Source: Streptomyces aculeolatus (lineage in GTDB: Bacteria; Actinomycetota; Actinomycetes; Streptomycetales; Streptomycetaceae). Taken from it: a DNA stretch of 64,000 nt. The notes beneath the pieces were generated by a model. The model saw nothing but the letters and a program-made list of their open reading frames with translations, was not told the origin of the DNA and did no database searches. The DNA lies in contig NZ_JAINRD010000010.1 of assembly GCF_020400605.1 (NCBI RefSeq), positions 62,001 to 126,000 of the forward strand, written 5' to 3'. This document shows positions 1 through 8,761 of this stretch, piece after piece. The translations under genes and the position numbers were made by a program. Positions within the stretch are counted from its first letter, which is position 1. Each line of letters starts with the position of its first letter.

Positions 1-305
1 TGGTCGTCTCGACGTACGAGGACGCCACGCTCATCGACGGCGACGAGCGCACGTCCGTGCTGCGCGAGGGTCCGGCGCGCACCCCCGAGGGCAAGCGGAC
101 GCCCGCGAAGGACCGCAACGCCCGGCCCGCGGGCGCCGCGGACTTCGACGGGGACGGCACCGACGAACTGATCCTCAACTGGGCGCCGGACCCGCTCTTC
201 GCGACGTACGGGGAGTCCCCCACGTATTGGTGGATCACCGACGGCGCCTCGGCGCGGGACGCGGTGGCGTTCACCACGACGGAGTTCGCACCGCGCAGCC
301 CCTGA
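1..305 (+). CDS. 3' end of an FG-GAP/VCBS-like repeat protein (partial)
   Basis: Only the C-terminal ~100 residues are present: the frame is open from base 3 to a TGA at 303-305, and the start lies before the window. The stretch DFDGDGTDELIL matches the calcium-binding loop of FG-GAP/VCBS repeats (D-x-D-G-D-G-x-D-E-L), which build secreted beta-propellers in Streptomyces. No enzyme motif is visible in the fragment, so the role of the whole protein is unknown. It converges on the ATP-grasp gene 24 bases downstream. Confidence 0.6.
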   Translation, partial: VVSTYEDATLIDGDERTSVLREGPARTPEGKRTPAKDRNARPAGAADFDGDGTDELILNWAPDPLFATYGESPTYWWITDGASARDAVAFTTTEFAPRSP

Positions 306-329
306 CCCCGGCGCCCCCGGCGGGCGCCC

Positions 330-1592
330 TCACCCGACGGGCCCGGTGCGTATCCCGACCGCCGCGGCGAGGCGGCGGGCGTGGGCGGCGGCCTCAGCGG
401 CGGTGGCGCCGCGGGCCAGGACGTGGCCGGCCTTGTCCTCGTTCCAGGTCAGCGGGGACACCACGGAGCCGGCGCGCACGCCCAGGTGGAGTTCGACGCA
501 GGCCGGGTCCGCGCGCACCTCGTCGGCGCCGGTCACCTCCACCACGCGGCCGGGCTCCGGCGTGAGGAACCGTACGGCCGCACCGCCCCGCGGTTCGGGA
601 GCCGCGGCCGGCGGTTCGAGGATGCCGAGCCCGGCGGCCAGGGCGTACCGCTCCATGTCGACGCCGTAGGCGATCCGGGTCAGCTCGGCGATGCGGTCGC
701 CGCCGACGCGGTTGTGCGACTCGACGATCCGCGGGCCGCGGGCGGTCAGCTTGACCTCGGTGTGCCCGGGGCCGTTGCGCAGCCCGACGGCGTCGAGGAA
801 CTCCGCGACCAGCCGCGCGGCGTCGCCCAGCACGCCGGGCGGAGCCGCGCTGGGCTGCGTGTGGCCGACCTCCACGAAGCCAGCGCCGCCCGTCTCCTTG
901 TCGGTCACCGCGACCACCACGTGCCGGCCGTCGAAGCTGAGGGTCTCCACGCTGATCTCAGGGCCTTCGAGGTACTCCTCCATCAGGAACTCCTCGAAGG
1001 AGCCGGCGTCGGCGAGGTCGCGTGCGCTCCACGCGCCGTCGAGCGACCGGAACCGCGCGGCGACGGATTCCACGTCCTCCCGGTCCCGTACGTGGAACAC
1101 GCCCAGGCTGCCCGACTCGCGGACCGGCTTGACGATCATCGGCAGCCCGTGCGCGGCTGCGAACTCCCGTACGTCCGCCGCCGTCCGGCCCACCGCAGCG
1201 GCCACCGGGCTGACGCCGCGCGCGGCGAGGCGCCCGCGCATCCGGCCCTTGTCCAGCAGGAGTTCCACGGTCTCGACGGACTCGCCGCCGAGCCCGAGCG
1301 CCTCGTTGATCCGCGCCGCGGGCAGGAGCCCGAGTTCGAAGAGCGACACCGCCGCCCGCAGCGGGTACGCCGCGTGCAGCGCCCGCACCAGCGGCAGCAG
1401 GCGGCCGGCGTCCCCGTAGTCGAGCAGCAGGGCCTGGTCGACGTACGGCCAGTGGCCGCGGTCGTAGGCGTCGGGGTACTGGACGTGCACGACGTCCAGC
1501 CCGAGCTCCCGGGCCTTGCGCACCTGCGCGAGCGTGCCTCCGACGACGAGCACGCGGGGGCGCGCAGGGGCCGGCGGCTGTGCGGTGTCCAT
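330..1592 (-). CDS. ATP-grasp domain protein (carboxylate-amine ligase type)
   Basis: A 420-residue ATP-grasp enzyme. Family members activate a carboxylate as an acyl phosphate and couple it to an amine or thiol. Visible are an N-terminal Rossmann-like strand (RVLVVGGTLAQVRKARELG), the ATP-binding region around MIVKPVRESGSLGV, EYLEGPEISVE, and the metal-binding end HTEVKL...IVESHNRVGGD. The ATG at 1592 is preceded by GAGGGA at good spacing; an in-frame start 20 codons upstream has no such site. It is divergent from the WYL regulator, which may control it. The substrate cannot be read from sequence; amino-acid ligase and carnosine-synthase-like roles are both possible. Confidence 0.85.
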   Translation of the reverse strand: MDTAQPPAPARPRVLVVGGTLAQVRKARELGLDVVHVQYPDAYDRGHWPYVDQALLLDYGDAGRLLPLVRALHAAYPLRAAVSLFELGLLPAARINEALGLGGESVETVELLLDKGRMRGRLAARGVSPVAAAVGRTAADVREFAAAHGLPMIVKPVRESGSLGVFHVRDREDVESVAARFRSLDGAWSARDLADAGSFEEFLMEEYLEGPEISVETLSFDGRHVVVAVTDKETGGAGFVEVGHTQPSAAPPGVLGDAARLVAEFLDAVGLRNGPGHTEVKLTARGPRIVESHNRVGGDRIAELTRIAYGVDMERYALAAGLGILEPPAAAPEPRGGAAVRFLTPEPGRVVEVTGADEVRADPACVELHLGVRAGSVVSPLTWNEDKAGHVLARGATAAEAAAHARRLAAAVGIRTGPVG

Positions 1593-1642
1593 GATCGCTT
1601 CCCTCTTCCGTGCGGTGGGATCGCCCGACACGCTACGACCGG

Positions 1643-1686
1643 TTCCGGACAATCCACTTCCGGAATATGCGACGGCCGCCTAACCT
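1643..1686. promoter_or_regulatory. Divergent promoter region with a TTCCGGA direct repeat
   Basis: In the 100-bp gap between the divergent ATP-grasp and WYL genes, TTCCGGA occurs at 1643-1649 and again at 1658-1664, 15 bp apart. A -10-like TAACCT at 1681-1686 ends six bases before the GTG of the WYL gene, which has no Shine-Dalgarno sequence; this would fit a leaderless transcript. The repeats lie where a -35 or operator would be, so autoregulation is plausible but inferred. Confidence 0.4.
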
Positions 1687-1692
1687 GCCCGG

Positions 1693-2646
1693 GTGCCGAA
1701 CGACCTCAGCCCCACCGCGCGGGCCCTGCGCACGATGGAGATCCTCCGGGCGCGGCCCGGCGCGACCGCGGACGAACTCGCCGGGGAACTGGGCGTCACC
1801 GAGCGGGCGGCGCGCCGGTACGTCGGGATCCTCCGGGAGGCCGGCGTCCCGGTCGAGTCGGCCCGCGGCCCGTACGGCGGCTACCGGCTGGGGCGCGGCG
1901 CGCGGCTGCCTCCGGTGGTCTTCACCGAGGCCGAGGCGCTGGCGCTGGTCATGGCGGCGCTCGACGACGCGGACGAGCTGGTGGGCAAGGCGCTGGACAA
2001 GGTGGTCCGGGCGCTGCCGGAGAGCGTCGGCCGGCAGGCGGCGACGCTCCGCGACCACGCCTCCGCCGCACCCGACCCGAACGCCGCCCGCCCCGACCCG
2101 GGCACCACCGGCGCGCTGGTCGCGGCGTGCGCGGAGCGGCGCAGCGTGCGGATCGCGTACCGCAGCGAGGCGGGACGGGAGTCGGAGGGGCTGGTCGACC
2201 CGTGGGCGGTGGTCGTACGCCACGGGCGCTGGTACCTGCTGTGCCGCTCGCACCGCGCGGACGCGATCCGCACCTACCGCGTCGACCGCATCGGCGGGGT
2301 CCACCGGACCACCCGCGCCTTCACGCCGCCCGCCGGCCTCGACCCGGTCGCGGTGCTGGAGGAGAACCTCGGCACCGGCTGGGAGTACCCGGCCCGCGTG
2401 GTGTTCGACGCGCCGGTGGCGGAGGTCGCGCGGTGGGTGCGGCCGCCGATGGGGCGCCTGGAGGCGGCGGGCGACGGCTGCGTGCTGACCGGCAGCACGA
2501 GCACGCCGGTGATGTACGCGCGGGACTGGCTGGCGCGGATGCCGTTCGCCTTCCGCGTGGAGGGCGGCCCGGAACTGCGCGCGGCGGTCGCGGCGCTGGC
2601 GGCGCGGCTGACGGCCGCGTCGGAGCCGGGGGCGCCGGAGGCGTAG
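1693..2646 (+). CDS. YafY-type transcriptional regulator with HTH_11 and WYL domains
   Basis: A 317-residue regulator. The N-terminal winged helix-turn-helix (about residues 10-60, with GVTERAARRYVGILREAGVP as recognition region) is followed by a WYL ligand-sensing domain (about 140-220, AYRSEAGRES...VDPWAVVVRHGRWYLL) and a C-terminal WCX-like extension. WYL proteins bind nucleic acid or nucleotide ligands and often act as repressors or activators of a divergent gene, here the ATP-grasp enzyme. The GTG start has no ribosome site but lies just after a -10-like hexamer, suggesting leaderless translation. It converges on the small membrane gene 10 bases downstream. Confidence 0.9.
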   Translation: MPNDLSPTARALRTMEILRARPGATADELAGELGVTERAARRYVGILREAGVPVESARGPYGGYRLGRGARLPPVVFTEAEALALVMAALDDADELVGKALDKVVRALPESVGRQAATLRDHASAAPDPNAARPDPGTTGALVAACAERRSVRIAYRSEAGRESEGLVDPWAVVVRHGRWYLLCRSHRADAIRTYRVDRIGGVHRTTRAFTPPAGLDPVAVLEENLGTGWEYPARVVFDAPVAEVARWVRPPMGRLEAAGDGCVLTGSTSTPVMYARDWLARMPFAFRVEGGPELRAAVAALAARLTAASEPGAPEA

Positions 2647-2656
2647 GAGGAGCGGG

Positions 2657-2869
2657 TCACGTCAGGGCGCCGACGACGAGGGCGAGCAGCGCGGCCGCCA
2701 CGGTGAGCGTCGCGCCGAAGGCGGCCCCGGCGCGCAGCAGAGCGGCGGGGGCGGAGGCGCCGTCGGCGCGGGCCAGCAGCCCGGTGGCGACGGCGGCCAG
2801 GAGGGCGAGGAGCGCGGCGGCGAGCAGGGCGAGCGCAAGGATCGTCAGGATGGTCGGCGATGCGGTCAT
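2657..2869 (-). CDS. Small hydrophobic membrane protein
   Basis: A 70-residue protein, almost wholly hydrophobic, with two predicted transmembrane helices (about residues 6-30 and 43-68) separated by a short ARADGASAPA loop. The ATG at 2869 is chosen because the in-frame extension upstream is polar and lacks gene-like composition. It is divergent from the NACHT gene across ~98 bp. No function is recognised. A role as membrane partner of the neighbouring STAND protein is only a positional guess. Confidence 0.6.
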   Translation of the reverse strand: MTASPTILTILALALLAAALLALLAAVATGLLARADGASAPAALLRAGAAFGATLTVAAALLALVVGALT

Positions 2870-2967
2870 GTGACTGTTCCCTTCCGGCGCGGGCATACGG
2901 TCCGCAACGAAAATGGCCGGAGAGGCGTACGCGGGCGTTCGGGGCGTACGAAGATGAACGCTCACGT

Positions 2968-5937
2968 ATGGGGGACGGCGCAGGCGGGAAAGGACCGGGG
3001 GTGCGGGCGGACGGCGACGGCGACCGGGAAGAGGCGCTCGCGGAACTGGCGGGCCGGCTGCGGCGATTACGGGTCGAGCGGCGGCTGTCGGTGTCCGGGC
3101 TGGAGCGCCGCGCGGAGTTGGGGCACACCACGGTCAGCCGCGCGCTGAACGGGTCCGGGGTGCCGAGCGAGGCCACGGTGGTGGCGCTGGCCCGGGCGCT
3201 CGGTGCGGATGCCGAGGAGCTGCTGCGGTTGCGCGCCAGGGCCCGGCCGGACGTCCCGCAGCCCGCTCCCGCGGGCCCCGCGGCCGGGACGGGTCCGGGC
3301 GGCGGCGGGACGGTGCCGTTCGAGGAGCGCTACCGGCGGTACGTGGCCGAGCGCCACGGCATGCTCTCGGTGATCGGCCTGGACCTGTCGCGGCCCGACC
3401 GGGCCCGCTGGCCGCTGGACGCGGCCTACCTCAGCCTGGAGCTGGCCACCCCGACGTTCCGCGCCGTGACCGACGGCGGGGGCAGGGCCGCCGCCCAGGG
3501 GCACCGGACCGAGGTGACGGTGGAGCGCGCCGAGCACGCGCTCGCGGGGCTGCGGCGGGTCCTGGTCCGCGGGCTGGCCGGCTGCGGCAAGACGGCGCTG
3601 CTGCAGTGGCTGGCGGTGTCGACCGCCGGCGGCACGCTGCCCGAAGGGCTGGCCCAGCTCGGCGGGGGCGTGCCGTTCTGGCTGCCGCTGCGCACCCTGG
3701 TGCGCCGGGGCGAACTGCCGGCCCCGGAGGAGTACCTGGCCGCGGTCCGCTGCCCGCTCGCGGCGGCGCAGCCGCCCGGTTGGGCGGACGGGCTGCTGAC
3801 GGCGGGGCGCGCGGTGCTGCTGGTCGACGGCGTGGACGAGATCCCGCAGGCCCAGCGGCACGTGGCCCGCCAATGGCTGTACGACCTGCTCGCCGCCTAC
3901 CCCCGGGCGACGTACGTGGTCACCACCCGGCCGTCCGCCGTGCCCGAAGGCTGGCTGGCCGACAGCGACTTCACCGATCTGACGATCCGGCCGATGAACA
4001 ACCGGGACGTGGCCGTCTTCGTCGACCGCTGGCACCGCGCGGTCGCCGCCACGGCGGGCAGCGACGCGGAACGCGCCGACATCGACGGCCTGGGCGAGAG
4101 CCTGAAGGACACGGTGCGCGCCCAGCGCGACCTGGCCCGGCTGGTGAGCACGCCGCTGCTGTGCGCGCTGGTGTGCGCACTGCACCGGGACCGCCGCGGA
4201 CATCTGCCGCACGGACGGATGGAGTTGTACCAGGCGGCGCTGTCGATGCTGCTGCACCGCCGTGACGACGAACGCGACATCACCGCGCCGGAGGACGTGG
4301 TGCTGAGCGAGCGGCAGAGCATCCAGCTGCTCCAGCGCCTGGCGTACTGGCTGATCCGCAACGGCCAGACCGAGCTGGACCGCGACCTGGCCACCGAACT
4401 CATCGCCGACGCCCTGCCGGCGATGCCCGCCGTCGCCGAGCAGGCGGACGCCGAGCAGGTCCTCGCGCACCTGCTGGCCCGCAGCGGGCTGCTGCGCACC
4501 CCGGCCGCCGACACCGTCGACTTCGTCCACCGCACGTTCCAGGACTACCTGGGCGCCAAGGCGGCCGTCGAGGCCCGCGACATCCCGCTCCTGGTCCGGC
4601 ACGCCCACGACGACCAGTGGGAGGACGTGCTGCGCATGGCCACCGCCCACGCCCGCCCCCATGAACGCGCCCGCTTCCTCACCCGGCTCATCGCCCGCGG
4701 CGACCGCACCCCCGCCCACCGCACCCGCCTGCACCTGCTCGCCACCGCCTGCCTGGAGCACGCCACCGAACTCGACCCCGCCGTCCGGGAGGCGGTCCAG
4801 TCCCGCACCCGGGCGCTGCTGCCGCCCCGGCACCGGGACGAGGCCGCGGTCCTCGCCGCCGCCGGACCCGTGGTCCTCGATCTGCTGCCCGGGCCGGAGG
4901 GCCTGGAGGAGGACGAAGCGGAAGCGGTCGTGCTCACCGCCGGCCGTATCGGCGGCGACGCCGCCCTGACGGTGCTGAAGCGGTTCCGCAGCTCCGCCGC
5001 CCGGGTCGTGGCCTGGCAGCTGCAGCACGTCTGGGACCGCTACGACACCGGCGACTACGTCCGCGACATCCTCACCCACATCCCCGACCTGCGGTTCATC
5101 GACGTGAGTTCGGCAGAACAGCTCTCCGCGCTGCGCACGCTGGACACTCCGCGGGCGGTCACCGTCCGGGGGGACTTCCCCGCCGACGCCCTCACCGACG
5201 CCCTCGACCCCGCGCGGCTGCGGCGGCTCTCCCTCGCCGAGAACCGCACGCTGCGCGACCTGGCCTTCCTCGCCCCGTACACGGAGCTGCGACGGGTGAG
5301 CCTCGTCCGCTGCCGGCGCCTCACGGACATCACCCCGCTGGCGGGCTCCCGGGTGACCGCGCTCGACCTGTGGGAGTGCGATCCCGAGGTCATCGCCGGG
5401 CTGGCCCACCTGCACGAAATCCGGCAGCTCATGCTGGACGGCGCGCTGCCCTACCCGGACCTGGGCTCACTACCCGTCGCCGCGGACCTCGTCGACATCA
5501 GGCTGGGCCCGACCGCCCACCACCACCTGAGGCTGGACGGCATCGGCCGCTGGCCCCGCCTCACCCGGCTCAACCTCTGCGGTCCCATCGAGGGCTTCGC
5601 GCAGGCCGGCGAGCTGTCCCGGCTCCAGTACCTCGTGCTGCAGCTCGACGCCCACCTGTCCATGCTCGCGCTGCTGCCGCCGTCGCCGCAGGTCCGCATC
5701 CTGCGCCTGTACTCGTGGCGTCCCGGAGACGACCTCGACCTGGTACGCAGCAGGCTCCCGGGGCTCACGACGCTGTCCATCTCCTGCCACGCCGACCACC
5801 GGCACATCGACCTCACCCCACTGCGCGGCATGCCCGACCTCGCCTCCATCTCGCTGCACAAGGCCACCACCGTCACCGGAGCCGAGCACTTCCCCGAGGG
5901 CACCGTCACCCGGACCCCCCGCCCGCGCATCCCCTGA
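2968..5937 (+). CDS. XRE-HTH / NACHT NTPase / LRR STAND protein
   Basis: A 989-residue signal-transduction ATPase. An N-terminal XRE-type helix-turn-helix (about residues 22-90) precedes a NACHT domain with Walker A GLAGCGKT (202-209) and Walker B VLLVDGVDEI (283-292). A helical region includes FVHRTFQDYLGAKAAVE, the typical NACHT C-terminal segment, and leucine-rich repeats follow from about residue 710 (LRRLSLAENRTLRDLAFL and similar). Bacterial NACHT proteins of this kind include proven anti-phage sensors, and many in actinomycetes are uncharacterised. Leu34 is encoded by a rare TTA codon (3067-3069), implying dependence on the bldA tRNA. An alternative GTG start at 3001 has a better ribosome site (AAAGGA). 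Confidence 0.9.
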   Translation: MGDGAGGKGPGVRADGDGDREEALAELAGRLRRLRVERRLSVSGLERRAELGHTTVSRALNGSGVPSEATVVALARALGADAEELLRLRARARPDVPQPAPAGPAAGTGPGGGGTVPFEERYRRYVAERHGMLSVIGLDLSRPDRARWPLDAAYLSLELATPTFRAVTDGGGRAAAQGHRTEVTVERAEHALAGLRRVLVRGLAGCGKTALLQWLAVSTAGGTLPEGLAQLGGGVPFWLPLRTLVRRGELPAPEEYLAAVRCPLAAAQPPGWADGLLTAGRAVLLVDGVDEIPQAQRHVARQWLYDLLAAYPRATYVVTTRPSAVPEGWLADSDFTDLTIRPMNNRDVAVFVDRWHRAVAATAGSDAERADIDGLGESLKDTVRAQRDLARLVSTPLLCALVCALHRDRRGHLPHGRMELYQAALSMLLHRRDDERDITAPEDVVLSERQSIQLLQRLAYWLIRNGQTELDRDLATELIADALPAMPAVAEQADAEQVLAHLLARSGLLRTPAADTVDFVHRTFQDYLGAKAAVEARDIPLLVRHAHDDQWEDVLRMATAHARPHERARFLTRLIARGDRTPAHRTRLHLLATACLEHATELDPAVREAVQSRTRALLPPRHRDEAAVLAAAGPVVLDLLPGPEGLEEDEAEAVVLTAGRIGGDAALTVLKRFRSSAARVVAWQLQHVWDRYDTGDYVRDILTHIPDLRFIDVSSAEQLSALRTLDTPRAVTVRGDFPADALTDALDPARLRRLSLAENRTLRDLAFLAPYTELRRVSLVRCRRLTDITPLAGSRVTALDLWECDPEVIAGLAHLHEIRQLMLDGALPYPDLGSLPVAADLVDIRLGPTAHHHLRLDGIGRWPRLTRLNLCGPIEGFAQAGELSRLQYLVLQLDAHLSMLALLPPSPQVRILRLYSWRPGDDLDLVRSRLPGLTTLSISCHADHRHIDLTPLRGMPDLASISLHKATTVTGAEHFPEGTVTRTPRPRIP

Positions 5938-5939
5938 GG

Positions 5940-6983
5940 TCACTTCGCCTCCCCCAGCGCCAGCCCCCGCAGCAGCAGGTACGCCGACTGCACGAACCGG
6001 CTGCGCAGCGTGACCCCCGAGTTGGTCAGCGCCGCCACGCACACCTCCCGCTCCGGACTCAGGCCCACGAACGCCGTGCAGCCGCGGGTCGCGCCGCTGT
6101 GGAAGTACAGCGTCGCCCCCGCGAGGGTCCGCGCGCTCCATCCGAGCCCCGACTTCTCCTCGTCCTGCGCGGGCAGTGCACGGATGCGGACGACCTCCGC
6201 CAGCGGGATCCGCAGCGCCCCGGGGACGTCGGAGTCCTCCGGATCGAGGTGGGCGCGCAGGAAGCGGATCAGGTCGCGGGCGCTGGAGCGGACCGCGCCC
6301 GCGCCGGGGAGGGCCGGGATGACCCAGGGCGGGCGGCGGCGGCCGTGCCAGTAGCCGACGGCGTAGTCGGGGTCCGGGCGGGCCGGGGCCACGGTGCCGG
6401 TGTCCTTGAGTTCGAGGGGGTCGAGGATGCGCGTGCGGAGCATCGACCCGTAGTCCGTGCCGGCGCCGTCCGCCAGCAGCCGGCCGAGCAGTCCGACGCC
6501 GAGGTTGGAGTAGCGCGTGACGGTGCCGGGCGGGTGGTGCACGACGGCGCGGCCGAGCGCCGGCAGCAGCATGTCGGGGGTGAACGACCGGTACGGGTTG
6601 GCGAACCACGACGGCAGCCCCTTCAGCAGCAGCCCGGGCGGGAGCCGGGGCAGGCCGGAGGTGTGGGTCGCCAGGTGCTCGTAGGTGATGGACCGGCCGT
6701 GTCCGCGCGGGAGGGCCGCGTACGGGAGGCGTTCGGCGATCCGGCCGGTCAGGCCGACCTCGCCGCGCGCGGCGGTGTCGGCGAGCAGCAGCGCGGTGAA
6801 GGTCTTGGTCACCGAGCCGACCTCGAAGCGGGTGCGGTCGGTGACGGACGCGGTGCCGGTGCGGTCGATGCCGCCGCGGCACAGGGTGCGGTACGCACCG
6901 GTCACGGAGACGGCGACGGCCACCGCCGCCCGCGGTTCCGCGGCGGCGGCCACGGCTTTGAGGGGTTGGTCGCGGATGTTCAC
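5940..6983 (-). CDS. Serine hydrolase, beta-lactamase / class C penicillin-binding fold
   Basis: A 347-residue protein of the beta-lactamase-related serine hydrolases. The nucleophile motif S-V-T-K (in VGSVTKTFTALLLAD), the Y-S-N motif (TRYSNLGVGLLG) and the third box H-S-G-A (LYFHSGATRG) are all in order. No signal peptide is present, so it should act in the cytosol, unlike true penicillin-binding proteins; such enzymes include esterases, peptidases and amidases. The GTG at 6983 starts 17 bases after the DUF6895-like gene ends, making it the last gene of a four-gene operon. It meets the NACHT gene tail to tail with two bases between. Confidence 0.88.
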   Translation of the reverse strand: MNIRDQPLKAVAAAAEPRAAVAVAVSVTGAYRTLCRGGIDRTGTASVTDRTRFEVGSVTKTFTALLLADTAARGEVGLTGRIAERLPYAALPRGHGRSITYEHLATHTSGLPRLPPGLLLKGLPSWFANPYRSFTPDMLLPALGRAVVHHPPGTVTRYSNLGVGLLGRLLADGAGTDYGSMLRTRILDPLELKDTGTVAPARPDPDYAVGYWHGRRRPPWVIPALPGAGAVRSSARDLIRFLRAHLDPEDSDVPGALRIPLAEVVRIRALPAQDEEKSGLGWSARTLAGATLYFHSGATRGCTAFVGLSPEREVCVAALTNSGVTLRSRFVQSAYLLLRGLALGEAK

Positions 6984-6999
6984 GTCGCCCGCCGCCCGG

Positions 7000-7923
7000 C
7001 TAGGCGCCCAGGCGCGAGAGCACAAGGGAGGCGGCGACCGTGGCGACCACGGCGGTGTGGTAATGGTCCTCGAACCGCCGGCCGTCCCCGTCCCCGCCGG
7101 TCCTGCCGTCGCGCGGGAGGAGCCCGTCGTCGTGCTGCGCGGCGGCCAGCCGCCGCCAGGCATCCGGTTCGAAGGCCGGCTGCGGCATGCAGGCGTCGAC
7201 GATGACGAGTTCGGCGACGAGGTCCCACTCCTCGATCTCCGCCCACACGTCCGTCCACACCGGCAGCCAGGTGGCCAGGTAGTCGCGCAGGTGGGGCGGC
7301 AGGGCGTGCGGCTGGGCGCCCCAGTCGGTGAGATGGAAGACGGTGTGGGTCACGTGGTACGCCGTCATCCAGTCCATCGTCCACGGCTCGGGCGTCGACC
7401 CGAGCCAGGTGGCCGCGGTGCGCGCGGGCCAGTCGGTCGGGTCGGCTCCACCGACGACGCGGGTCGCGTTGGCCACCGCCATGCGGCGGTTGGGCACGTG
7501 CTCGTACTCGCGGTACGACGTGAGGGACGCCAGGTGGGCGAGCAGTTCCTGGAGCCGCTCGTGGCGGTAGCCGGCGCGGTGGAAGTGGACGTAGGTCTCC
7601 AGCGGGTCGGTCATGGCCGGGAACCGCAGCTGCCGTTCGTAGAGCAGGTCGCCGCCGCGGAGCTGGTCCCAGGCGAAGTCGAGCAGTTCGCCTGCGGTGT
7701 CGCGCTGGGCCGCGGGGAACGCGGCGTCGCGCATCACCAGCGACGCGGCGAGGGACAGCTCGGCCAGCGGCTTGTAGACGCTGTCGGGCTCGGCCAGTTC
7801 GGCCGTCGCGCCGTCGGCGAACGTGCCCTGCACGTGGTTGCGGTGCAGCCAGTCCAGCGCCCTCGTGCCCGTGCGGAGCGCCGTGGTGCGCACCTCCTCC
7901 GCGGCCGGCCCGTAGGCGCTCAT
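7000..7923 (-). CDS. DUF6895-like helical protein of unknown function
   Basis: A 307-residue, helix-rich protein that resembles DUF6895 proteins: RALDWLHRNHVQG near the N-terminus, YHVTHTVFHLTDWGAQP in the middle and WDLVAELVIVDACMPQP followed by W-x-x-L-x-x-x-Q toward the end. The spaced helix pairs suggest an alpha/alpha toroid. No catalytic motif is certain, although the conserved His and Cys residues are suggestive. It starts with ATG after a strong GAAGGAGG site and overlaps the upstream gene by four bases (ATGA), so the two are translationally coupled and probably work together. The family name is from memory and not confirmed by search. Confidence 0.7.
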   Translation of the reverse strand: MSAYGPAAEEVRTTALRTGTRALDWLHRNHVQGTFADGATAELAEPDSVYKPLAELSLAASLVMRDAAFPAAQRDTAGELLDFAWDQLRGGDLLYERQLRFPAMTDPLETYVHFHRAGYRHERLQELLAHLASLTSYREYEHVPNRRMAVANATRVVGGADPTDWPARTAATWLGSTPEPWTMDWMTAYHVTHTVFHLTDWGAQPHALPPHLRDYLATWLPVWTDVWAEIEEWDLVAELVIVDACMPQPAFEPDAWRRLAAAQHDDGLLPRDGRTGGDGDGRRFEDHYHTAVVATVAASLVLSRLGA

Positions 7924-8699
7924 CGGGGGCCTCCTTCGGTTGCGGCCAGAAGTCTTCTGGCGATGGCGAGGTCGAGCGCGGTACGGGCGCTGGGGGCGCC
8001 CCAGAGCCGCAGGTGGTCCAGCACCGTCGGCACGTCGAGGGCGGGGGACGCGCCCCGGCTCTGGGCCAGGGCGAGCCAGCGGACGAGCCGGGCGGCGGTG
8101 GGGTGGTCGCGGCGCATCAGGGAGCGGGTGGCGCCCCTGCTGAGCGCGCGGACATGCAGACAGGCCCGCTGCTGGTAGGGCCCGTCCACCTCCGGAAGCG
8201 CCAGCGGGGCGAGCCGCGCCATGCGCTGCGACCGCTCCTGCCACGTCAGTTCGGTGTCCTCCGCGTCCTCGACGATGCCGGCGATCCCGGCCGCTTCGGC
8301 GAGCGCGGCGCGCTCGGAGTCCTCGTCCGCGTACGGTTCCCCGCCCGCGTACGGGCCCGCCGGGTCGGCCCCGGCCGCACCGCGGGCGAGCAGCGCGGCC
8401 GTGGTGCGATCGCGCCAGCGTGCCTCGACGCTGTCCCCGGGACGCGGCGGGAAGACCCGCAGGGCGGTGTCCAGGGTGTCGCGGTCGGGCTGCGGCAGCG
8501 GCTGCCGGCAGAAGAGCGCCGGCGCGAAGAGGTCGGGCCCCATGACGCGCACGGCCGCCAGCGCGGTGGTGTCTGCCGGCCGGTCCGCGTCGGACACGGC
8601 CGGCAGCGGCACCTGGGTGCCCCGAAGGGCACCCAGGACGCGCCCGGCCAATCGCTCCACCGCTTGGGCGTAGTCGGCCCCCAGTGCGGCATTCGACAT
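7920..8699 (-). CDS. Uncharacterised protein coupled to a DUF6895-like gene
   Basis: A 259-residue soluble protein with no family I recognise. It is rich in Ala, Arg and Leu, with an acidic middle (EPYADEDSERAALAE, VEDAEDTELTWQE) and an amphipathic helical C-terminal third. A good ribosome site (AGAAGGTGAG) precedes the ATG. It overlaps the DUF6895-like gene by four bases and lies 62 bases downstream of the 64-residue peptide gene, so it is the second gene of the operon. Given the layout, a partner or processing factor for the peptide is possible, but nothing in the sequence proves it. Confidence 0.65.
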   Translation of the reverse strand: MSNAALGADYAQAVERLAGRVLGALRGTQVPLPAVSDADRPADTTALAAVRVMGPDLFAPALFCRQPLPQPDRDTLDTALRVFPPRPGDSVEARWRDRTTAALLARGAAGADPAGPYAGGEPYADEDSERAALAEAAGIAGIVEDAEDTELTWQERSQRMARLAPLALPEVDGPYQQRACLHVRALSRGATRSLMRRDHPTAARLVRWLALAQSRGASPALDVPTVLDHLRLWGAPSARTALDLAIARRLLAATEGGPR

Positions 8700-8761
8700 C
8701 GGGCGCTCACCTTCTGCTGTCGGTCACGGACGTCGTCGTTCGGTTTCCGGTCCGCGGACCG

